DNA from: Candidatus Colicola caccequi
GTDB lineage: Bacteria; Bacteroidota; Bacteroidia; Bacteroidales; Paludibacteraceae
Direction: 5' to 3'
Assembly: GCA_018065205.1 (NCBI GenBank)
Contig: JAGHTR010000026.1
Location: 1 to 17,190, forward strand
Length of the DNA stretch: 17,190 nucleotides
Below are positions 1-6,049 of the stretch, piece after piece. Position numbers and translations under genes: made by a program. The notes under the pieces were generated by a model. The model saw only the letters and a list, made by a program, of their open reading frames with translations. It was not told the DNA's origin and searched no databases. Numbering within the stretch: the first letter of the stretch is position 1; each line of letters begins with the position of its first letter.

Positions 1-824
1 TACTAACCGGATGCAGTAAGAAGGCTGAATGGCCGGTGGATGTATTCTATATCGTTTCAACCAACGTCATTTCGTCGCAAGACGAGGAAGGTAATGAAGT
101 GTATAACGCAACTCTTACTCAAGCAGAACGGGAGATGATGCAGCCGGAGATTGAATGGATGGCCAGACATATAGGTGATTCGGTCAATTTCTTTGCGCCC
201 TTTTACCACCAATTTACGATGAACGCCATCTTGCTGCCTCAGGATTCTTTTGCTATCGCCTTTGAGACAGCCAAACAGGACGTAAGCAAACAATTCAAAC
301 ACTATCTACGGCATCATAATCATCGCCGTCCATTCTTTATTGTCGGTTTCAGTCAAGGTGCGATGATGATTCCTACCCTGCTTAATGAGATGCCTCAACG
401 CTACTACAAACGCTGTTTAGGAGCATACATGATGGGATATCAACTGACGGAAGAGGACCTGCAAAGCGACCGCATCATACCTGCCACTTCGGCTACTGAC
501 GGTAAGGTTATTTCCTATAATACCGTTACACGCGTGGAACGTCAATGGCCTTTTGTGAGCGGTCAGGCAGCCACCTGCATCAACCCTCTCAACTGGACCA
601 CCGATGGCACTCCGGCTATATTGTATTATCAACAAGATACCCTTATTATCACGCAAGACACAGTTCATAACTTGCTGATTTGCAACGCAGAAGAACAACG
701 TTACACCATACCGGGAGCAAGTCAATGGTGGCAAAGCGGATGCCTGCACCACTGGGATCTATTGTTCTATGCCAAAGAGATAAAGAAGAATATCCACAAT
801 CGGTGCTTAGAGCACTCCAAATAA
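1..824 (+). CDS. DUF3089-like alpha/beta-hydrolase lipoprotein (5' end outside window)
   Basis: The reading frame is already open at the left edge, so the gene is cut at its 5' end. The first in-window codons (from base 3) read Leu-Thr-Gly-Cys, a good lipobox, followed by Ser-Lys-Lys-Ala-Glu-Trp-Pro. The mature protein would therefore start at the Cys encoded at 12-14, with the signal peptide lying outside the window. The GTG at 36 is an internal valine, not the start. About 271 mature residues are visible. The body resembles DUF3089: an opening Asp-Val-Phe-Tyr-Ile-Val strand, a nucleophile elbow Gly-Phe-Ser-Gln-Gly (Ser codon 351-353), and a late His-His-Trp-Asp segment that could supply the catalytic His. 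From the fold family it is probably an envelope-anchored esterase or lipase-like enzyme; the substrate is unknown. The next gene, another lipoprotein, starts 15 bases downstream on the same strand, so the two are probably co-transcribed. Lipoprotein status is seen; enzymatic activity is inferred. Confidence 0.82.
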   Translation, partial: LTGCSKKAEWPVDVFYIVSTNVISSQDEEGNEVYNATLTQAEREMMQPEIEWMARHIGDSVNFFAPFYHQFTMNAILLPQDSFAIAFETAKQDVSKQFKHYLRHHNHRRPFFIVGFSQGAMMIPTLLNEMPQRYYKRCLGAYMMGYQLTEEDLQSDRIIPATSATDGKVISYNTVTRVERQWPFVSGQAATCINPLNWTTDGTPAILYYQQDTLIITQDTVHNLLICNAEEQRYTIPGASQWWQSGCLHHWDLLFYAKEIKKNIHNRCLEHSK

Positions 825-839
825 AAAGAAACTGATTGT

Positions 840-1547
840 ATGAGAAAGATTATTTTAGCCTTAGTGGCCGCAGTTGTATTGGTAGGCTGCTGCAAGAAAG
901 AACAGCCCGAAGAAGTACAGTATGGTTTTGTATCCATATCAGACGTTATACCTGATGTTTTGTTGGATATTCGATACTACGGCACCTATAATTTTGTGGG
1001 CGCACAAGTAGATGGTTATAACGAGCCCATCGCCCTGATGACCTCTGTAGCAGCCGATTCATTAAAGGCAGTCAGCGACGAGTTGCTGGTACAAGGCTAC
1101 CGACTGAAAATCTTTGATGCTTATCGTCCTCAACGTGCCGTGGATCACTTTGTGAGATGGTCCAAAGACGTGGCTGACACGATTACCAAAGCCTATTTCT
1201 ATCCGGAGTTGGCTAAGGATAGACTCTTCCCCGAAGGATTTATATGCGAGCGCAGCAGTCATACTCACGGTTCAACCGTTGATTTGACGCTCTTTGATAT
1301 GAACAGCGGAAAAGAAGTAGATATGGGTGGCACTTTTGACTGGTTTGGCATGTCTTCCTACCCCACTTATACCGATTTGACGGACGACCAATTAGCAATG
1401 CGCCATCTATTGCGCGACGCTATGCTACGACACGGCTTTAAGCCATTTGATACCGAATGGTGGCACTTTACATTACGGAACGAACCCTATCCTGATACGT
1501 TCTTTGATTTTCCTGTTGAGAAGAAGTCTGTAGTCAGTTGTCAATAA
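840..1547 (+). CDS. VanX/DdpX-type D-alanyl-D-alanine dipeptidase, lipoprotein (peptidase M15D)
   Basis: This 235-residue protein should hydrolyse D-Ala-D-Ala as a zinc dipeptidase of the VanX/DdpX family. The zinc and catalytic motifs are visible. Ser139-Ser-His141-x-x-Gly144-x-x-x-Asp148 supplies His and Asp ligands with the VanX spacing of seven. Glu206-Trp-Trp-His209 supplies the catalytic Glu and third ligand. Asp93-Ala-Tyr-Arg96-Pro matches the transition-state Arg motif. The N-terminus is a hydrophobic signal ending in Leu14-Val-Gly-Cys17, a lipobox, so the enzyme is membrane-anchored outside the cytoplasm, unlike cytoplasmic VanX. That fits scavenging of D-Ala-D-Ala rather than glycopeptide resistance, and no vanHA or vanRS genes are present. 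The ATG at 840 lies 15 bases after the previous lipoprotein gene, behind an A-rich stretch. The stop codon directly abuts the stop of the convergent NUDIX gene. A broader D,D- or L,D-dipeptidase specificity is possible. Confidence 0.88.
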   Translation: MRKIILALVAAVVLVGCCKKEQPEEVQYGFVSISDVIPDVLLDIRYYGTYNFVGAQVDGYNEPIALMTSVAADSLKAVSDELLVQGYRLKIFDAYRPQRAVDHFVRWSKDVADTITKAYFYPELAKDRLFPEGFICERSSHTHGSTVDLTLFDMNSGKEVDMGGTFDWFGMSSYPTYTDLTDDQLAMRHLLRDAMLRHGFKPFDTEWWHFTLRNEPYPDTFFDFPVEKKSVVSCQ

Positions 1548-2105
1548 TTAGATTTCCGACGCAAAGTATTTCCATAAAGGAGCCGCGTGAAGAGCCTGAG
1601 GAATCTCGCCATCACGCAGGAGTTGTAACACATCAGATTTATCCATGACATGTATATGGATATCTTCGGTAGACTCTTGGTGTTGCATAGAGACTTGTTC
1701 AACACCCTTAGCCAGGAACGTATAACTGAGGTTATTTTGGCAACTGGTATTGGGACAAAGCGTCATGAATTCCGACCACTCTCCGCCACCAAATCCGGTT
1801 TCTTCCAACAGTTCTCGTTTGGCTGCTTGTAAAGGTGTTTCGCCTTCGTCAATCACACCTGCCACAATTTCGTACTTAGTCACCCCTAATCCGTGACGAT
1901 ACTGGTCTATCATCACTAATTGACCATCTTGGGTCTCCGCAATTACATTAATCCAATTGGGATATTCCAAGATAAACCACGTAGGGATTTGCTTGCCGGA
2001 GGGCAATTCAACGCATTCTTGACGAACGCTTAACCACGGACCTATATGCAGGATATTCTCACTTTTGAGAACCTTCCACGGACGATGAACTAAAGGCTCT
2101 ATCAT
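1548..2105 (-). CDS. NUDIX hydrolase, ADP-ribose pyrophosphatase-like
   Basis: This 185-residue protein carries a complete NUDIX box, G-x5-E-x7-R-E-L-x-E-E-x-G-F, from Gly83 to Phe105. Glu98, Glu101 and Glu102 are the expected metal ligands. Upstream are a Trp-Lys-Val-Leu start and a Leu-Pro-Ser-Gly-Lys turn, as in ADP-ribose/nucleoside-diphosphate-sugar pyrophosphatases (NudF-like). The likely role is hydrolysis of ADP-ribose or a related nucleoside diphosphate linked to another moiety in the cytoplasm; the substrate cannot be read from sequence. The ATG at 2105 is preferred because the family's conserved N-terminal Trp (residue 10) follows it closely. This start lies 47 bases inside the 3' end of the MATE gene in another frame, so the NUDIX gene is probably translated from the same mRNA. 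Its stop codon touches the stop of the convergent dipeptidase gene with no spacer. Confidence 0.9.
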   Translation of the reverse strand: MIEPLVHRPWKVLKSENILHIGPWLSVRQECVELPSGKQIPTWFILEYPNWINVIAETQDGQLVMIDQYRHGLGVTKYEIVAGVIDEGETPLQAAKRELLEETGFGGGEWSEFMTLCPNTSCQNNLSYTFLAKGVEQVSMQHQESTEDIHIHVMDKSDVLQLLRDGEIPQALHAAPLWKYFASEI

Positions 2106-3387
2106 ATTTTTTCCACAGTAAAGTCAAATATACATCTCGTGCCACTAAATGCGCAAAATACGCGTACAGCACAGCCTCAATCCCCATCCTATTCATCAAC
2201 ACGACATAAATGGCCACAAACGCAACAGCCGAAGCAATCATAGCATCACGAATGCCTTTAGAGGCCGTTAAGCCTACATATATGCCATCCCACATAAAGG
2301 CAGGAGCCGAGATAAGAGGCATGGCTAATAGCCATGGCAAGTAATTCCAATCGGTCATAACATCAGGCCATAGTAAATGCATAATGGGTGTTCCCCATAA
2401 ACCAAAGACAATCGTAAAGAGGAGAGCAATGCCAATACACCATCCGTGTAAAACCCATACTAACGACTTACCGGATATAGAGGAGGATCGTCCGGCTTGT
2501 GACTCCCCTACGATACGTCCCACTAATGCTTCACCGGCATAAGCAAAGCCATCAATAAAGAAACTGAACATCATAAATAGTTTCATAATCAGGCTGCTTA
2601 CCGCCAACGCCTCATCGCCGTAACGGGAAGAAAGCGATGTATAGCCTACATAAATGACCATAAAGCACAACGAGCGCACAAAGAGGTTAGTATTCATGTG
2701 TACTGTTCGCTCAATCGGATGCTCAAGGCGATGCCAAATAGCCTTGAAGAAACGCGGATACTTGACAACTAAGAAGACCACCGATAGTACAAATCCGGTG
2801 AATTGGGCAATGACCGTTCCATACGCTACGCCGGAAATAGTTAATGGCGTATAAACGGCTAAGCAATAACTTACCACCATATTGACCACATTTACTACGA
2901 TATCTACCACCATTGGAGAAACCGTATCCTGCATCCCAATAAACCAACCCTTGAAAGCAAATAAGCACAATGTAGCCGGAGCAGCCCACACCCGAATAAA
3001 AAAGTACGTACGCGCCTGCGCAGCAACGGCTTCCGAACATGGCACTAATTGGAAAGCCACCCATACGAAAGCCCATTGAATAAGCAATATTCCTGCGGCA
3101 CCAATCAACGCTATTTGCAAGGCATGACGCAGTTGTCCTGCGCACTCTCCCCAATCCTGCCGTCCATACGCTTGCGCAGTAATGCCGGACGTGCCGACAC
3201 GCAAAAAAGCAAAGTTCCAATAAAGCAAGTCAAAGAGCATTGTGCCAATAGCAATACCACCAATAGCCGCAGCATCAGCAATATGACCTGCAATAACAAT
3301 ATCCACTAATCCTACCAATGGAATAGTGATATTAGCCAAAATACTTGGAATGGCTAAACGAATGATTTGACTATTGAGTGATTTCAT
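2059..3387 (-). CDS. MATE family multidrug/sodium efflux transporter, DinF-like
   Basis: This 442-residue, highly hydrophobic protein has about 12 predicted membrane segments in two similar halves, the usual size and shape of a MATE antiporter. Such proteins use an Na+ or H+ gradient to export cationic compounds across the inner membrane. Helix 1 carries the typical segment Ala-Ile-Pro-Ser-Ile-Leu-Ala-Asn followed by Val-Asp29-Ile-Val-Ile-Ala-Gly-His, where Asp29 sits at the expected acidic position. The second half opens around residues 230-270 with an Arg-Ser-Leu segment and a Ser-Ser-Leu-Ile-Met-Lys-Leu helix. The sequence resembles the DinF branch more than NorM. ATG at 3387 lies 5 bases after the ABC ATPase stop. 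The C-terminal tail (about 15 residues, Ser-rich and hydrophilic) is encoded entirely within the 47-base overlap with the NUDIX gene. The substrate is unknown. Confidence 0.9.
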   Translation of the reverse strand: MKSLNSQIIRLAIPSILANITIPLVGLVDIVIAGHIADAAAIGGIAIGTMLFDLLYWNFAFLRVGTSGITAQAYGRQDWGECAGQLRHALQIALIGAAGILLIQWAFVWVAFQLVPCSEAVAAQARTYFFIRVWAAPATLCLFAFKGWFIGMQDTVSPMVVDIVVNVVNMVVSYCLAVYTPLTISGVAYGTVIAQFTGFVLSVVFLVVKYPRFFKAIWHRLEHPIERTVHMNTNLFVRSLCFMVIYVGYTSLSSRYGDEALAVSSLIMKLFMMFSFFIDGFAYAGEALVGRIVGESQAGRSSSISGKSLVWVLHGWCIGIALLFTIVFGLWGTPIMHLLWPDVMTDWNYLPWLLAMPLISAPAFMWDGIYVGLTASKGIRDAMIASAVAFVAIYVVLMNRMGIEAVLYAYFAHLVARDVYLTLLWKKYDRAFSSSSVEGSQK

Positions 3388-3392
3388 TACTA

Positions 3393-4118
3393 TTACGACC
3401 GAGGTCTAAACCACTTAAATATATCCATTTGAAAGGCTTGTTCAAAAGCATTGACCGCTTTGAGTTCATCTACCTTACCTATCCACGATCCGGACGCACC
3501 AAACAGCAAAACACGGTCACAGGTGGCTAGTGCCAAGTCCAATTCATGAGTTGAGATAATCACCATCTTATGCTCTTTATGCGCCAATTCTTTGAGCAGT
3601 CCAAAAATACGGATTCGATTGGGCAAATCCAAATGCGCAGTAGGTTCATCCAGCAGAATAAGATTGGTCTGCTGAGCTAACGCCTTAGCAATTAGTACCC
3701 TTTGTTTATCGCCATCTGAAAGAGCATTAAAGAATCGGTAGGCACTATCTGCCACTAATCCGACAGCCTCCAAGGACTGATGAATAATACGTTCATCCTC
3801 TTCCGTTAATCCGCCTAAAAAAGACGTATAGGGATAACGTCCCATCGCCACCACATCATGGATAGATGTGTTTTCAAGGCTAAGTCGTTCCGTCAGCACC
3901 AATGCCATATTATGTGCATCCAATGCCGGCGTTACGACGCCGGACAAAGCAGGCTGAAGACCGGCCAAAGTGCGCAATAGTGTTGTTTTACCGGAACCAT
4001 TGGGCCCCAGCAAGGCAATAACTTCGCCGGTTTGTACTTCAAAGGTTAGATTACTCTGAACAACCTTATCCGCATAACCAATTGTCAGTTTATTCGTAGA
4101 AATATTCACGAGTGACAC
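3393..4118 (-). CDS. FecE/FhuC/BtuD-type ABC transporter ATPase (orphan)
   Basis: This is a 241-residue ATP-binding subunit of the kind that powers import of ferric siderophore, haem or cobalamin. Walker A is Gly38-Pro-Asn-Gly-Ser-Gly-Lys44-Thr-Thr. The signature is Leu133-Ser-Asp-Gly-Asp-Lys-Gln. Walker B is Leu-Ile-Leu-Leu-Asp157-Glu158, the D-loop is Ala-His-Leu-Asp, and the switch His is His191. The segment Val-Val-Ala-Met-Gly-Arg-Tyr-Pro-Tyr is characteristic of the FecE/FhuC group. The Q-loop glutamine appears replaced by Glu77 (Val-Leu-Thr-Glu-Arg), a variant I associate with a Bacteroidota subgroup. No permease or binding protein is present in the window, so its partner must be encoded elsewhere. 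The start is GTG at 4118 (or GTG at 4109, three codons later). No in-frame ATG occurs before residue 71. The start overlaps the end of the alanine racemase fusion by 29 (or 20) bases. Confidence 0.88.
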   Translation of the reverse strand: MSLVNISTNKLTIGYADKVVQSNLTFEVQTGEVIALLGPNGSGKTTLLRTLAGLQPALSGVVTPALDAHNMALVLTERLSLENTSIHDVVAMGRYPYTSFLGGLTEEDERIIHQSLEAVGLVADSAYRFFNALSDGDKQRVLIAKALAQQTNLILLDEPTAHLDLPNRIRIFGLLKELAHKEHKMVIISTHELDLALATCDRVLLFGASGSWIGKVDELKAVNAFEQAFQMDIFKWFRPRS

Positions 4119-5910
4119 GACGGCTAACAGATGTTAATATCTCATAGGTAATAGTACCCAATTTATTGGCTAATTCATCTAAGGAAAGGTGATCCCCAAA
4201 GACTTCAACATAATCCCCTACTTGTGCATCGGTTCCCGTGACATCAATCATGGCTTGGTCCATACATACATTCCCTACTACGGGACAACGTTTACCGCGA
4301 ATCAGCACTTCTCCTCCATAATTAGAGAACCGCCTATCAAAGCCATCAGCGTAGCCGATAGGAATAACGGCAATCTGACGATTTTCTTCTAAACGAGTAT
4401 GACGGCCATAACCGATTGTTTCTCCTGCCGGCACAGTTTTAACCGACAAAATAGTCGTTTTTAATGTACAAACATTACGCAGTTGTGCACCGGCAAAAGA
4501 GAAGCCATATAATCCAATGCCTAAACGGCACATATCAAACTGATAGTCACTGAACCGTTCTATACCGGCGGAATTGCATATATGTTTAATAATCGGATAA
4601 TGCAGCCCCGCTTTTAGTGTCTCTGCACAATCATCGTAATAATGAATCTGATCCAAAGTAAAGGCATCAAACTGCGGCTCATCCGAACCGGCTAAGTGAC
4701 TGAAGACAGACTTAACACGCACCGTTTTCTGGCCCGATAAACGACTTATCAACTCCGGCATTTGTTCACGATAAAAACCTAATCGATGCATACCACTATC
4801 AATTTTAACATGCACCGGGTAATTCTCCAAACCTTTCATTTGAGCCGCAGCAATCACGTTCTCTAAAGACTGGAACGAATACACATTGGGCTCCAGGTTA
4901 TTTTCGAGTATGATATCCATTGCAGACACCTCAGGGTCCATAATGATAATCGGCAGCGTTATACCTGCTTTACGCAACTCGACTCCTTCGTCCGCAACTG
5001 CTACTGCCAAATAATCCACTAATTGACATTGTTGCAAAGCACGGCTAACCTCTACACTACCCGCCCCATAAGCAAATGCCTTTACCATGCATGTAAGTTT
5101 GGTCTGTGGATTAAGTAAACTACGGAAATGGCGCACATTATCGATTAATGCCGACAGGTTGATTTGCAATACTGTCTCGTGCGTTTGCTGCAGCACTCGT
5201 GAAGCAATGGTTTCTTCGTCATAGCCCAATTGTCTAAGTACTTCTGCACAAGTGCGAGCATTCTGATGAGTAGGGTCTTCAATAACAGTCTCGGAATGCA
5301 CAAACAACTTCATTTTCTCAGCACGTTTTTGCTCAATGGACAAGAAGTTCTCTCCGTGTTCCGGACCGATATACGTTATTACACCTATCTGCGGTCTAAT
5401 CATTGACTCCAGTTTTTCCATTTCGCCCGGTTCCGATATACCGGCCTCAAAGATAGCCAACTGTTTTTTACCGGAAGGCTGATGCGTAGCTAAGTTCCAT
5501 ATAGACAAAGGCACGCCAATCTGACTATTATAAGACTTAGGCGAGCGAACAATATCATAATCATCCTTCAGTAATTGATAAAGCCACTCTTTAACTACCG
5601 TCTTACCATTGCTACCGGTTATACCGATTACTAAGCCGTTGTACTGGCTCCGCACATAAGCCGCCAGCGTCTGCAACGCATCTACAGCATTACCCGTTAC
5701 AAAGGCCGGAACCCCTTTTTTACGCAGAACAGGGATGTAATTAGCCCCATCATTGCGATCGGTCTTGATGGCAAAGAACAACGTATGTGCAGCATCCTTA
5801 CCTAATTGTCGAGAATCCGTAAGAAGGTAACGAATGTCTACATCTTCACTCGTGCATACTTCCACAGTAGCGACCGAAGTTAATAGATTTTGAATTACAC
5901 TGAGTAACAT
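4090..5910 (-). CDS. alr: MurF-remnant/alanine racemase fusion protein
   Basis: The 606-residue product joins a shortened MurF-like part (about 1-240) to a complete alanine racemase (about 243-606). The racemase makes D-Ala for peptidoglycan. It has the PLP lysine Lys277 in Val-Lys-Ala-Phe-Ala-Tyr-Gly, catalytic Tyr520 in Ile-Gly-Tyr-Ala-Asp-Gly-Phe, and the Gly-Asn-Val-Cys-Met-Asp-Gln motif at 546-552. The MurF part keeps the N-terminal domain, the P-loop Gly96-Ile-Thr-Gly-Ser-Asn-Gly-Lys103-Thr, Ser-Pro-Lys-Ser-Tyr-Asn-Ser (123-129) and Gly-Pro-Glu-His (182-185). After about residue 210, most of the rest of the ATPase domain and the whole ligase C-terminal domain are missing, with no Asp-Asp-x-Tyr-Asn motif. 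Bacteroidota MurF-Alr fusions are usually about 820-840 residues. The ligase half is therefore probably inactive. ATG at 5910 is chosen because an in-frame TTG at 5940 lies inside the -7 promoter box. Confidence 0.9.
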   Translation of the reverse strand: MLLSVIQNLLTSVATVEVCTSEDVDIRYLLTDSRQLGKDAAHTLFFAIKTDRNDGANYIPVLRKKGVPAFVTGNAVDALQTLAAYVRSQYNGLVIGITGSNGKTVVKEWLYQLLKDDYDIVRSPKSYNSQIGVPLSIWNLATHQPSGKKQLAIFEAGISEPGEMEKLESMIRPQIGVITYIGPEHGENFLSIEQKRAEKMKLFVHSETVIEDPTHQNARTCAEVLRQLGYDEETIASRVLQQTHETVLQINLSALIDNVRHFRSLLNPQTKLTCMVKAFAYGAGSVEVSRALQQCQLVDYLAVAVADEGVELRKAGITLPIIIMDPEVSAMDIILENNLEPNVYSFQSLENVIAAAQMKGLENYPVHVKIDSGMHRLGFYREQMPELISRLSGQKTVRVKSVFSHLAGSDEPQFDAFTLDQIHYYDDCAETLKAGLHYPIIKHICNSAGIERFSDYQFDMCRLGIGLYGFSFAGAQLRNVCTLKTTILSVKTVPAGETIGYGRHTRLEENRQIAVIPIGYADGFDRRFSNYGGEVLIRGKRCPVVGNVCMDQAMIDVTGTDAQVGDYVEVFGDHLSLDELANKLGTITYEILTSVSRRVTREYFYE

Positions 5911-5937
5911 AATCGTTTGTGTTTCCAAATTTGGCTG

Positions 5938-5969
5938 CAAAAGTACTAAAAAATTCGCATATATGCAAA
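5938..5969 (-). promoter_or_regulatory. Bacteroidota-type promoter for the alr operon
   Basis: Read on the minus strand, a TTTG -33 element (5969-5966) and a TACTTTTG -7 element (5945-5938, matching TAnnTTTG) are separated by 20 bases. Transcription would begin near 5932, leaving a leader of about 20 bases before the ATG at 5910. This is sequence matching only. The 20-base spacing equals that of the divergent promoter and of both promoters near the right end. Confidence 0.72.
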
Positions 5970-5972
5970 TTT
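5951..5972. repeat. 22-base imperfect palindrome between divergent promoters
   Basis: AAATT-c-GCATATATGC-a-AATTT is symmetric over 22 bases with only one mismatched pair (5956/5967). Its core GCATATATGC (5957-5966) is a perfect 10-base palindrome. It covers the minus-strand -33 box and ends one base before the plus-strand -33 box. A regulator bound here could affect both promoters; that role is inferred from position and symmetry only. Confidence 0.45.
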
Positions 5973-5973
5973 A

Positions 5974-6005
5974 TTTGTACAATCCAAATATTTTTTGTAT
6001 CTTTG
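5974..6005 (+). promoter_or_regulatory. Bacteroidota-type promoter for the dxs operon
   Basis: A TTTG -33 element (5974-5977) is followed after 20 bases by TATCTTTG (5998-6005), an exact TAnnTTTG -7 element. Transcription would start around 6012, giving a leader of about 38 bases before the dxs ATG at 6050. No other such promoter was looked for exhaustively, but the small gaps downstream suggest that this one could serve the whole run to 15452. Confidence 0.75.
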
Positions 6006-6015
6006 CCGCCGATTA

Positions 6016-6032
6016 GCGCGCTATGTGCGCGT
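6016..6032 (+). other. Short hairpin in the dxs leader
   Basis: CGCGC (6017-6021) pairs with GCGCG (6027-6031) around a 5-base loop, with one additional G-U pair outside. It starts only a few bases after the predicted transcript start and about 18 bases before the dxs ATG. It may stabilise the 5' end of the mRNA; no T-run follows, so it is not a terminator. Confidence 0.4.
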
Positions 6033-6049
6033 ACAGGCACTAGGATGGA

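Noticed and set aside
36..824. GTG at 36 as the start of the first gene
   Set aside because: The frame is open to the left edge and reads a lipobox (Leu-Thr-Gly-Cys) just upstream, so the GTG is an internal valine and the gene starts outside the window.
840..1547. Glycopeptide resistance (vanX) gene
   Set aside because: The enzyme family is right, but the protein is a lipoprotein outside the cytoplasm and no vanH, vanA or vanR/S-like gene is nearby, so a resistance role is not supported.
2654..3309. Plus-strand and alternate-frame open frames within the MATE gene
   Set aside because: They have low-complexity translations without recognisable motifs and lie fully opposite or out of frame with a clear transporter gene.
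5911..5940. TTG at 5940 as the start of the MurF-remnant/racemase gene
   Set aside because: It overlaps the predicted -7 promoter box (5945-5938), and an ATG 30 bases downstream gives the usual MurF-like N-terminus.
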